A stretch of 64,000 nt of DNA. It comes from Stenotrophomonas humi. Its GTDB lineage: Bacteria; Pseudomonadota; Gammaproteobacteria; Xanthomonadales; Xanthomonadaceae. The notes below the pieces were generated by a model, which did no database searches, had not been told where the DNA came from, and saw only the letters and a program-made list of their open reading frames with translations. Both the position numbers and the translations under genes were made by a program. Below, piece by piece: positions 56,770-64,000 of this stretch; the stretch's first letter is position 1; every line of letters starts with the position of its first letter. Location: NCBI RefSeq assembly GCF_001431415.1, contig NZ_LDJI01000025.1:124001-188000 (forward strand). The letters are read 5' to 3'.

Positions 56770-58073
56770 TTCATGACTCCTGAGGATGAATCCGTTGGCG
56801 TGGTGGTGTGCAGCGCTGCCAGCACGTTCAACGGAACGGGAAAAACGGGAGGGCGCAGGCCCGGGCGGGGGAGATCGGCGATTTCGGCGAGGGCCGGGCC
56901 GCAGATGCGCCCCTGGCACGGCCCCATGCCGCATCGCGTCTTCAACTTGATCTGGCGGGCGTCATGCATGCCTGCCAGATCGGAGAAACGTACGTCTTCG
57001 CAGCGGCACACCAGGGTGTCCGCATCGGCCAGCTGGCGGACCGCATCGCCGAGTGCGAAGTGCGTGCGCAGCAACGCGGCGAAATGGCGCGCGCGTTGGC
57101 GGCGATGGAAGTGTTGTCGTGCGGCCTCCGGCGCATTGGCCGCGACCAGGCCGGCGATGGTGCCTTCCACCGTGGCGCAGTCCACGCCACCGATGCCGCA
57201 GGTTTCGCCTGCGGCAAATACGTCGGCAACGCTGCTGCGCTGGTACTCGTCCACCGCGATGGCGTGATGCCTGCCTTCTGCGCGCAGCCCGCACGACAGC
57301 AGCTGGCCCAGTTCGATGTTCGGTACCAGGCCGAAGCCGCAGGCGAGCTGGTCGCAGTCGATGGTTTCCCGGTGCGCACCACGCTGCAGCTCGACGGCCT
57401 GCACGCGCTCGTCGCCGAAGACGCGCAGCACATGGCTGTCGCAGTGATAGGCCACCCCGGCCAGGGCCGTGCGCAGCTGCACCGCCTGCAACACCTTGGC
57501 CGGCCAGCGCCACAGCGCAGTGGCGAACGCATGCACCTGCTGGCGCGTGGCCTGCTCGTGGATGCCGAGCACCTCGGCGCCATGCCGCTTCAACGTATGC
57601 GCCGTGGCCAGCAGCAAGGGACCGGAGCCCGCCACCAACACGCGCCTGCCGCGCATCGGCGCGCCCTGTTTGGCCAACGCCTGTGCCCCACCGGCGCCGG
57701 TGACGCCGGGCAAGGTCCAGCCAGGGAACGGCAGCAGCAGTTCGCGTGCACCGGTCGCCAGCACCAATGCGCCGTAGCCGAGCGTGGTTGCGCCGCTGTC
57801 GCCGTTGAGCAGCAACTGCTTGCCACTGGCCGCGACGACTTCGTGCCGCGACAGCAATGTCACACCCGCGACGTTGACCTTGTCGCGCAATACCAGCGCG
57901 GGCGCAGGCGCGCCGAGCCGCACATCGTTGCGCCAGATCTGGCCACCGGCCACCGGCTGCGCATCCACGATCACCACGCGTGCGCCCTGTGACGCCGCTG
58001 CGACCGCTGCCGACAGGCCCGCCGGGCCGGCGCCGATGACGGCGACATCGCAATTCAAAATGCGCTCAGCCAT
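56766..58073 (-). CDS. FAD/NAD(P)-binding subunit of D-hydroxyproline dehydrogenase
   Basis: A 435-aa flavoprotein with two dinucleotide folds: CDVAVIGAGPAGLSAAVAAA near the N-terminus and RRVLVAGSGPLLLATAHTL near 165. A C-terminal BFD-like 2Fe-2S module has CRCEDV and CGMGPCQGRIC. This is the alpha-type subunit of heteromeric sarcosine/D-hydroxyproline oxidase-dehydrogenases. It overlaps the 2Fe-2S gene upstream by 8 bp and the deaminase gene downstream by 4 bp. Confidence 0.9.
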   Translation of the reverse strand: MAERILNCDVAVIGAGPAGLSAAVAAASQGARVVIVDAQPVAGGQIWRNDVRLGAPAPALVLRDKVNVAGVTLLSRHEVVAASGKQLLLNGDSGATTLGYGALVLATGARELLLPFPGWTLPGVTGAGGAQALAKQGAPMRGRRVLVAGSGPLLLATAHTLKRHGAEVLGIHEQATRQQVHAFATALWRWPAKVLQAVQLRTALAGVAYHCDSHVLRVFGDERVQAVELQRGAHRETIDCDQLACGFGLVPNIELGQLLSCGLRAEGRHHAIAVDEYQRSSVADVFAAGETCGIGGVDCATVEGTIAGLVAANAPEAARQHFHRRQRARHFAALLRTHFALGDAVRQLADADTLVCRCEDVRFSDLAGMHDARQIKLKTRCGMGPCQGRICGPALAEIADLPRPGLRPPVFPVPLNVLAALHTTTPTDSSSGVMK

Positions 58074-58314
58074 GAGTCCGCACCTCCATGGCATCGGCCA
58101 CCGGCAGCAGACAGGTGCGTTCCTGTGCGACGCCGTTGACGGTGGCGCGGCATTCAAAGCACACGCCCATGCCGCACAGCGGTGCGCGGCGCATGCCGGT
58201 ACACGAGGTGCGGGTGGTACCGCCCACGTGTGCGATCGCCGCCGCCACGCTGGTGCCGGCAATCACCTCGATCTGCATGTCATCGATGCGCAGCTGCACC
58301 ATCACCGGCCTCAT
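58066..58314 (-). CDS. 2Fe-2S subunit of D-hydroxyproline dehydrogenase
   Basis: An 82-aa ferredoxin-like protein with cluster ligands in SCTGMRRAPLCGMGVCFEC and a fourth Cys in ERTCLLPV. It is the small electron-transfer subunit that accompanies the two flavoproteins. ATG at 58314 (MRPVMVQLR) or 58320 are both possible; each overlaps the stop region of the upstream flavoprotein gene. Confidence 0.88.
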   Translation of the reverse strand: MRPVMVQLRIDDMQIEVIAGTSVAAAIAHVGGTTRTSCTGMRRAPLCGMGVCFECRATVNGVAQERTCLLPVADAMEVRTHG

Positions 58315-59417
58315 GCCCATACCAGCGCCCTCGCCGGGTCGTACGGTGTGGGATCGATCGCGGGCGTGTTGCCGTCCAGCAGATCCAGCAGCAATTGCGC
58401 GGTGCCGGTGGAGGTGGCCACGCCCAGCCCTTCGTGCCCGGTGGCGACCCAGATGCCACGCCAGCCCGGCATGGCACCGATGTAGGGACGACCATCGACG
58501 GTGCAGGGACGTTGGCCTGTCCAGACGCGGATGGCTTTCAGCGGCGCCAGTGCCGGCACGTAGCGGAACGTGCGTTCGAGCATCCGCTGCAACACGGCAG
58601 GATTGATCCCACCCTCCCGTTGCCCGTGCTCGCGCGAGGAGCCCAGCAGCAGCTGCCCTGTGGGCCGCGGCTGCACGTTGAAGGCGACGCTGACGTCAGC
58701 ATTACCGTGCGCGCTGTCGGCATAACCCAGTTCCAGCACCTGGTGCTTGAGCAGGCCGGGATAGCGATCGGTGATGACCAGATGGCCACGCCGCTGATGC
58801 ATCGGCAGCTCGGGCAGCAACGTGGTGCTGGCGTTGCCGGCAGCCACCACGACCGTTCCCGACAACAGACTGCCGTCGTCCAGTTCGACACCATCGGCGC
58901 GCAACCGGACCACCCGCCGGCCCAGGAACAGGCTCGCCCCCCCGGCAACGGCGCGCTGCACCAGCCAATCGCAGATGCGCGGCGGGTAGATCACGGCTTC
59001 GTCCGGTACCAGCATGCCGCCGAGCAGGTCGTCCGCCAGCGCCGGCTCCAGCTGCCGCAGGCCCACCGCATCCAGTGCTTCGGTGCGGATGCCGGCCTGC
59101 GCCAGACGCTCGCGCTTGGCCGGAACCGCCTGCATCTCCTGCTCCGTTGCGGCCACCCACAACGTGCCGCAGCGGCTGAATTCGGCTTCGGCGATGTCCT
59201 TGTAACGCTCCCACAACGCCAACGAGTAGCGGCTCAAAGCCAGCTCGGCGGGATCGTCGTCCATCGTCACCAGGTGCCCCATCGACGCGGCGGTGACACC
59301 GCCGCCGACCACGTCGGGCTCGATGATGGCGACCTTGCGGCCACCCTCGGTCGCAAGGTGCGCGCATTGCGCACCAATGATTCCGGCACCGACGACGATG
59401 AGGTCGAACTGGCGCAT
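58311..59417 (-). CDS. DAO-type FAD subunit of D-hydroxyproline dehydrogenase
   Basis: A 368-aa FAD-dependent amine oxidase. N-terminal FAD site FDLIVVGAGIIGAQCAHLA, the family segment AASMGHLVTMDDDPAEL and C-terminal GIWVATGHEGLGVATSTG are typical. It would oxidise cis-4-hydroxy-D-proline, made by the epimerase, to the cyclic imine, passing electrons to the small 2Fe-2S and large FAD subunits. The ATG starts one base after the epimerase stop. Confidence 0.92.
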   Translation of the reverse strand: MRQFDLIVVGAGIIGAQCAHLATEGGRKVAIIEPDVVGGGVTAASMGHLVTMDDDPAELALSRYSLALWERYKDIAEAEFSRCGTLWVAATEQEMQAVPAKRERLAQAGIRTEALDAVGLRQLEPALADDLLGGMLVPDEAVIYPPRICDWLVQRAVAGGASLFLGRRVVRLRADGVELDDGSLLSGTVVVAAGNASTTLLPELPMHQRRGHLVITDRYPGLLKHQVLELGYADSAHGNADVSVAFNVQPRPTGQLLLGSSREHGQREGGINPAVLQRMLERTFRYVPALAPLKAIRVWTGQRPCTVDGRPYIGAMPGWRGIWVATGHEGLGVATSTGTAQLLLDLLDGNTPAIDPTPYDPARALVWA

Positions 59418-59418
59418 G

Positions 59419-60363
59419 TCAGGGACGCACCCCGCCGATGCCCCACGCCAATGGATCACTTTCCTCGATCAGGATCTGCGCGGTACCGGTGATCCACGCC
59501 TGGCCGATGATGGTGGGCATGACGCCGCGCTCGCCCTTGCGGTAGCTGCCTTCAAAGGCGCTGCCAAGGATGCCCTGCTGTATCCAGCGCTCGCCTTCGC
59601 CCAGTTCATTGTCGGCGGCCAGGCAGGCGATCTTGGCACTGGTGCCGGTACCGCAGGGCGAACGGTCATACGCGCCACCCGGGCACATCACGAAGTTGCG
59701 TGCGCCCGAGCCATCCGGCGCATCGCCACTGATTTCAACGTGGTCGATGACACCGCCGTTCTCGCCGCGGATGCCGTTCGCCTCAAGCGCCTGCTGTACC
59801 GCGATGGTGTAGTTGCTCAGCGCATTCCGATGCGCGATGTCCAGCGGTGCAGGCGTCTGCTTGGTGATGAAGAACCAGTTGCCGCCCCAGGCGATGTCAC
59901 CCTTGATCTTGCCGATGTCGGGCACATCCACTTCGGCATTGGCAATGAAGCGGTAGCTCTCGACGTTGTCGATGGAGACCTTGCCATCGGCATGCAGGGT
60001 GACGCCGACCACGCCAACCGGCGTTTCGATCAGGTGTTCACCCGGTTGGATGCGGCCCACATGTGCCAGGGTCCGGGTCAGGCCGATGGTGCCGTGCCCG
60101 CACATGCCCAGATAGCCGACATTGTTGAAGAAGATCACGCCCGCACAGCAGCGCGGATCGGTGGGTTCCAGCAGCAGCGCGCCGACCATCGTGTCCGAGC
60201 CGCGCGGCTCGCAGGCGATGGCACTGCGCCAATGGTCGTAGCTGTCGCGGAAGGTTTCGCGGCGTTGCGCAAGGCTTCCCTGGCCCAGGTCCGGGAAGCC
60301 CGACATGACGACTCGCGTGGGTTCGCCCGCAGTGTGTGAGTCAATGACGTGGATGGTCTTCAT
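59419..60363 (-). CDS. lhpA: 4-hydroxyproline 2-epimerase
   Basis: Cofactor-independent two-base epimerase converting trans-4-hydroxy-L-proline to cis-4-hydroxy-D-proline. The 314-aa proline-racemase-fold protein keeps both catalytic cysteines: Cys88 in GYLGMCGHGTIG and Cys237 in DRSPCGTGTSAK. Cys at the first site separates epimerases from the trans-3-hydroxyproline dehydratases, which carry Thr. ATG at 60363 gives the standard MKTIHVIDSHTAGEPTR start. First gene of the catabolic operon. Confidence 0.95.
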   Translation of the reverse strand: MKTIHVIDSHTAGEPTRVVMSGFPDLGQGSLAQRRETFRDSYDHWRSAIACEPRGSDTMVGALLLEPTDPRCCAGVIFFNNVGYLGMCGHGTIGLTRTLAHVGRIQPGEHLIETPVGVVGVTLHADGKVSIDNVESYRFIANAEVDVPDIGKIKGDIAWGGNWFFITKQTPAPLDIAHRNALSNYTIAVQQALEANGIRGENGGVIDHVEISGDAPDGSGARNFVMCPGGAYDRSPCGTGTSAKIACLAADNELGEGERWIQQGILGSAFEGSYRKGERGVMPTIIGQAWITGTAQILIEESDPLAWGIGGVRP

Positions 60364-60515
60364 GGGGCCCATCTTCGTCCTCACCAGCGAATACACGCTA
60401 GGACAGACTCCCCAACGCGAATGCGGAAATATGCATAATCGGGAACACCGGTCACCAACCGGGACGCTTTATTCCTGCACCAGTCACCGTTTCCTTTACG
60501 AAGGTCTACGACGCA
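60364..60515. promoter_or_regulatory. Divergent promoter region of the hydroxyproline operon and its regulator
   Basis: 152 bp between the epimerase start (leftward) and the AraC-type regulator start (rightward). Candidate sites: TATGCATA palindrome at 60430-60437 and inverted repeat CCGGT-n5-ACCGG at 60448-60462. The former could overlap a leftward -10 element. Binding by the adjacent regulator is inferred. Confidence 0.5.
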
Positions 60516-61244
60516 ATGCAGCACAACCTGAAACCTGCCCCGATCGATGTGCAGCTCTCACTCGATGAACTGCAGGACATGTTCGACGCCATTCCCGACG
60601 TGGTGTTCTTCATCAAGGACCGCCAGTGCCGATACACGCACGTCAACAACACCCTGGTGAAACGGCTGGGGGTGAAGAGCCGTGACGAGCTGGTCGGCAA
60701 GACCGCGTTGCAGGTGTTCCCCGAGCGGCTGGGGAGCTCGTACATGTCACAGGACAAACGCGTGCTGGAAGGCGAATTGATCGAGAACCAGCTCGAACTC
60801 CATCTCTATGCCAACCGCACCGCCGGCTGGTGCCTGACCATCAAGCGCCCGCTCACCGGTGGCAAGGGCATCGGCGGGTTGATCGGCATCTCCCGCGACC
60901 TGGGCCGGCCGGACAATCGCCATTCCTCCTTCATCCGCCTGCAGCGCGCCTTGGAGCACATGCAGGCCAACTACGGGCTGCCGTTGCGGGTACAGGCACT
61001 GGCCGATATCGCGGGCGTGTCGGTGGCACAGCTGGAGCGGCTGTTCAAACGGGTGTTCCAGCTCAGCCCGCAGCAGCTGCTGACCAAGCTGCGCATCGAG
61101 GAAGCGATGCGGCTGCTGCAGACCGAAATGAACATCGCCGAGATCGGGCAATCGTGCGGGTTCTCCGACCAGAGCGCGTTCTCGCGGCAGTTCAAGGCGA
61201 CCGTGGGCATCACGCCGCGGGACTACCGGGCGATGATGCGGTAA
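60516..61244 (+). CDS. PAS-domain AraC-family transcriptional regulator
   Basis: A 242-aa regulator with an N-terminal PAS domain (about 18-125, with IPDVVFFIKDRQCRYTHVNN) and a C-terminal AraC/XylS double helix-turn-helix (about 145-240, ending AFSRQFKATVGITPRDYRAM). Its divergent position next to the epimerase marks it as the likely regulator of hydroxyproline catabolism. A PAS rather than a cupin sensor is seen in some hydroxyproline regulators; the ligand is inferred, not shown. Confidence 0.9.
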   Translation: MQHNLKPAPIDVQLSLDELQDMFDAIPDVVFFIKDRQCRYTHVNNTLVKRLGVKSRDELVGKTALQVFPERLGSSYMSQDKRVLEGELIENQLELHLYANRTAGWCLTIKRPLTGGKGIGGLIGISRDLGRPDNRHSSFIRLQRALEHMQANYGLPLRVQALADIAGVSVAQLERLFKRVFQLSPQQLLTKLRIEEAMRLLQTEMNIAEIGQSCGFSDQSAFSRQFKATVGITPRDYRAMMR

Positions 61245-61541
61245 GGCTTTCTTCGAAGCTTGAGAGCTGCCCTCTCCCCTGCCCCTCTCCCGTGAACGGG
61301 AGAGGGGACAGCAGACAAGGCGGTGCCTGACACTCTCCCTTCTCCCACATGTGGAACGACAACTCGGCAGGACTGCCGAGTTGCACGGCGAAGCCGCCAA
61401 CGGGGAGGCACAGGGATGTGCCGAATGCAGGTGCCCGAAGGGCGGATGAGGGCCAGCTCCGGCTTTCGCCTGTCATCATTCATGGGCAGGCTGGGAAGGC
61501 GTGACCTAAACTCTTCAGCCTACGACCCAAGGGGAATCACG
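61245..61541. other. 297-bp gap with dispersed palindromes and a nested hairpin segment
   Basis: A CCCCTCTCCCGT-GA-ACGGGAGAGGGG palindrome lies near 61283-61309. A second repeat unit (CCCTTCTCCCACA...GTGCCCGAAGGGCGGATGAGGG, 61338-61452) is interrupted by about 80 bp. That segment carries hairpins AACTCGGCAG/CTGCCGAGTT (61361-61382) and GGCACA/TGTGCC (61407-61422). The mgsA ribosome site AAGGGGAA lies just before 61542. Confidence 0.7.
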
Positions 61542-62417
61542 ATGCGCATCGGCCTGGCCGCCAACCGCCTGCACCACGAGAACACCGACGCCGCGTTGTT
61601 CCGCTGGCTGGGTGCCTGCGAAGGTGGCATCCGCGAACTGGGCGTGGAGCTGCATGCGGTGGGCCGCACCTTTGATGCCATCGCCGCTGCCGGCCCGCTG
61701 GCCGGCTACCCTGCCCTCAAGCGCTACCCCAATGGCCGCGAAGGTGGCTTGATGAAGCTGGTAGCCGAGGTGGTCGGCATGGGTACGCCGGAACGCACGC
61801 TGGACGGCGCCATCTACTTCATCGATCCAGTCGATCCGTCGTCCATCTTCCCCGAAGCCATCGCGCTCAAGCGCCAGTGCGTGATCCACGGCAAGCCCTT
61901 CATCTCGACCGTGGCCACCGCACGCGACTGGATCGAGATGGAGCGCATCCATGCCGGCCTGGCACCGGACACCGGTGCTGATGATCTCAATGACTTTGGC
62001 AGGCAGACGCTGGCATTGATCGCGCACGATGCACGCAAGCCGCAGATGCTGGACTTCGCCGCCGAACACTTCGAAGTGTTGTCGCAGTTCGCGCAGCGCA
62101 TTGGTACCGGGACCACCGGCCAGGGATTGAACGAGATGGCGTGGAGCCGGGGCTGGCCGCGCGAGCAGGAGTGGATCCAACGCTTCCAGAGCGGCCCGCT
62201 CGGTGGCGATGCGCAGATTGCCGATCGCGTGCTGGAACATCGTTGCCAGCGTGCGATCTTCTTTGAGGACCCGCATGTGGCGCGCCAGCATGAGGCCGAC
62301 ATCCAGCTGCTGGAGCGCGCGGTGACCACCGTCACCGATGAAGCGGTCTGCATCACCGCGCCGAATATCGCGGCGCGCTGGGCGCAGGCGGTGGTGCTGC
62401 GTCAGTCGCGACGCTGA
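61542..62417 (+). CDS. mgsA: Methylglyoxal synthase with an extra N-terminal MGS-like domain
   Basis: Converts dihydroxyacetone phosphate to methylglyoxal and phosphate. At 291 aa it is about twice the usual 150. Residues 155-285 form the canonical domain: LIAHDARK (162-166), TGTTGQ, SGPLGGDAQ with catalytic Asp223, and FFEDPHVARQHEAD with His250 and Asp253. Residues 1-135 look like a second, degenerate MGS fold (PNGREGGLMKLV, GAIYFIDPVDPSS, FISTVATARDWI) in which the catalytic Asp position is Leu70. The N-terminal half may be regulatory. ATG at 61542 has a good ribosome site. Confidence 0.85.
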   Translation: MRIGLAANRLHHENTDAALFRWLGACEGGIRELGVELHAVGRTFDAIAAAGPLAGYPALKRYPNGREGGLMKLVAEVVGMGTPERTLDGAIYFIDPVDPSSIFPEAIALKRQCVIHGKPFISTVATARDWIEMERIHAGLAPDTGADDLNDFGRQTLALIAHDARKPQMLDFAAEHFEVLSQFAQRIGTGTTGQGLNEMAWSRGWPREQEWIQRFQSGPLGGDAQIADRVLEHRCQRAIFFEDPHVARQHEADIQLLERAVTTVTDEAVCITAPNIAARWAQAVVLRQSRR

Positions 62418-62422
62418 CCGTC

Positions 62423-62453
62423 CCCCTCCCCTTCGCGGCGCGAAAGGGAGGGG
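62423..62453. repeat. Palindrome between mgsA and the terminal gene
   Basis: CCCTCCCCTTCGC and GCGAAAGGGAGGGG arms lie in the 53-bp gap between two converging genes; same type as the unit at 2221. Likely bidirectional terminator. Confidence 0.65.
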
Positions 62454-62470
62454 TGAGTCAGTGCGTTCGG

Positions 62471-64000
62471 TCAGTTCAACAACACACTGTTGTTGCGCAA
62501 TGTCACTTCCCCAGCCTCACCCTCCTGCATCACCCGCAGGCGTGCGCCGTCGCGCTTGAAGCCAGCAGGCAGCGGCAGCACCACCTGGGTGGTTCGTGGC
62601 TGCAGATCCAATGGCGCTTCCAAGGCGGGAATCGCCACGCGCGCCACTTCACGACCGCGCGCATCCTCCAGCACGGCGAAGCCCGCCGCCGTGGCGACAT
62701 GGCCCAGGCTGTGCACGGTCAGCCACACGCGATCGCCCTCCGCCCGCAGATCACCGCGTCCGATGCCCAGATCCGGGCGCGTCTCCACCGGCGCGCCCGG
62801 CGCCACCAACTCGAACTCGAAGATCTGCGTCTGCTTCGGTGCGAAGCGCAGATCGGTGCCGACGCTCTTCTCCAGCACCACTTCACGCACCAGCGGCTTG
62901 CCATCGATCACACCGTCGCCATCGCGATCCACGCCGCTGCTGATCCGCCAGGTTCCCGGTGCGATGTTCCAGCCGGTCAACGTCGCATCCTGCGGCTTTC
63001 CACTCACGTTGTAGGCGATGACCTTGAAGCGCTCACGTGATGGCGCATGCACCGCCAACGCCACCTGCTCGGCCCCATCGGTTTGTGCGAACTGCCAGCT
63101 CACGGTGTGGCCGGGCCAGCTCTGGTTGCGCTTGAGCGCGATACCGCCCAGACGCACGCGCTGCAGGAACTCGCTCGGTGCTTCAACACGGTCACTCCAC
63201 CAATGGCCCTCGGTGTTCATGTATTCGCGCTGCGCCTTGGCCTGGATGCCATCGGCGTGCAGTTGCTGCAGGTACTTCAGGTCGCCGGTCATCTGCCAGG
63301 CGGTGATGTTGGCAAAGCCACCGCCAGCGGTGTCGGCATCTGCAATCAACTGCTTGCCCCAGTCCTGCTGCCGGCCAAGCACATCGATGAAGTTCTCACC
63401 CAGGTTGGACAGCACGCCCGGCCCGCCACGCACCACGCGGTAGTCCAGTGCCTTGAGGTACTTGTCGTCATCGCTCCAGCGCCATGCCGCCCAGAACAGA
63501 TGCATGATGTCGCCGCTGCCCGAGCCCTGGTTCAACTCACCGCCACGGGTCTTGCCGGTCGCCCAGTTGATTTCGTTGGGCAGCGCCCAGCGGCCTTTGG
63601 TGTCGGTGTAGGCGTGGGCCAGATAGCCGTCAGCCAACCCGCTGACCAGTTTGCGGCCAGTGGGATCGGCGTTGTAATCACCCATCAGGAATGCCGGGTG
63701 CAGGGCCGGGAACGAGTACGGCTTCTGCCACTGCCAGTTCGGCTCGCGATAGACCTTGTTGCCGCCGTACCAGTTGCTGGAGAACAACAGGTGGCCCTGC
63801 GGGTTGCGCAGGACGATGCGCTCATCGAATGCCTTCACCGTTGCCATCAGGCGTTCCACGGTGAGCGGATCGCCCCAGTTGAGGTACAGCATCGCGCTGT
63901 TGGTGTTGATGCCTTCTTCGTAAGCATGCAACTCATCGGTCTCGATGGTGCTCAGGCCATTGGAGAACATGCCGTTGCGGTACACCGCATCGGACAACGC
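62471..64000 (-). CDS. Unrecognised, probably carbohydrate-active protein (5' end outside window)
   Basis: At least 508 residues of a larger protein whose start is beyond the window. The first 280 visible residues are helical with many aromatic and acidic residues (SNGLSTIETDELHAYEEG, ANITAWQMTGDLKYLQQL), suggesting an (alpha/alpha)6-type glycosidase or lyase barrel. The C-terminal 200 residues are beta-rich and resemble carbohydrate-enzyme accessory domains (DRDGDGVIDGKPLV). I do not recognise the family. It converges with mgsA. Confidence 0.7.
   Translation of the reverse strand, partial: ALSDAVYRNGMFSNGLSTIETDELHAYEEGINTNSAMLYLNWGDPLTVERLMATVKAFDERIVLRNPQGHLLFSSNWYGGNKVYREPNWQWQKPYSFPALHPAFLMGDYNADPTGRKLVSGLADGYLAHAYTDTKGRWALPNEINWATGKTRGGELNQGSGSGDIMHLFWAAWRWSDDDKYLKALDYRVVRGGPGVLSNLGENFIDVLGRQQDWGKQLIADADTAGGGFANITAWQMTGDLKYLQQLHADGIQAKAQREYMNTEGHWWSDRVEAPSEFLQRVRLGGIALKRNQSWPGHTVSWQFAQTDGAEQVALAVHAPSRERFKVIAYNVSGKPQDATLTGWNIAPGTWRISSGVDRDGDGVIDGKPLVREVVLEKSVGTDLRFAPKQTQIFEFELVAPGAPVETRPDLGIGRGDLRAEGDRVWLTVHSLGHVATAAGFAVLEDARGREVARVAIPALEAPLDLQPRTTQVVLPLPAGFKRDGARLRVMQEGEAGEVTLRNNSVLLN

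Overview
The window is about 64 kb of high-GC chromosomal DNA from a gammaproteobacterium of the Xanthomonadaceae, most likely Stenotrophomonas or a close relative. The basis is the gene families present (a PlsB-type acyltransferase, RdgC, several secreted TonB-dependent receptors and peptidases, I78-type inhibitors), the high GC with a strong G/C third-position bias, and many dispersed palindromes of the CCCCTCTCCCGC type plus GTAG-headed REP-like hairpins. No tRNA, rRNA, CRISPR array, prophage or insertion sequence was seen.

Layout. 1-5.1 kb: end of a chemotaxis receptor, a YgjP-like metallohydrolase, rdgC and ttcA. 5.2-9.5 kb: a TonB-dependent receptor translationally coupled to a secreted PHP-domain hydrolase, then a YdcH-like protein. 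9.7-19.4 kb: housekeeping genes (plsB with an upstream lipoprotein gene, pyrF with an e(P4)-type acid phosphatase, yceH, tmk) and small membrane or secreted proteins. 19.6-24 kb: a hypothetical secreted protein, then an overlapping helicase-exonuclease pair resembling MrfA/MrfB. 24.2-26.5 kb: an M56/BlaR1-like peptidase and a BlaI-like repressor with two operator palindromes. 26.6-30.2 kb: a saccharopine-dehydrogenase-like oxidoreductase, then two I78-like inhibitor lipoproteins flanking a lower-GC acyltransferase. 30.5-36.6 kb: gltB and gltD, with gltD bracketed by a perfect 122-bp inverted repeat.

37.1-60.4 kb is the most coherent accessory region. From right to left on the minus strand it encodes a complete trans-4-hydroxy-L-proline catabolic operon: epimerase, D-amino-acid oxidase-like subunit, 2Fe-2S subunit, FAD/NAD(P) subunit, DapA-like deaminase, and alpha-ketoglutarate semialdehyde dehydrogenase. 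An M24 Xaa-Pro peptidase overlaps the end of this operon. An amino acid/peptide permease, an S9 peptidase, a DUF885 peptidase, an alpha/beta hydrolase, a large TonB-dependent receptor, an M38-type amidohydrolase and a GH127 beta-L-arabinofuranosidase-like enzyme follow. A PAS-AraC regulator is divergent from the epimerase. Together these suggest uptake and breakdown of hydroxyproline-rich peptides, possibly arabinosylated plant extensins, down to 2-oxoglutarate. That substrate assignment is inference.

61.5-64 kb: a methylglyoxal synthase with two MGS-like halves, only one of which keeps the catalytic residues, and the 3' part of an unrecognised, probably carbohydrate-active protein that runs off the window.
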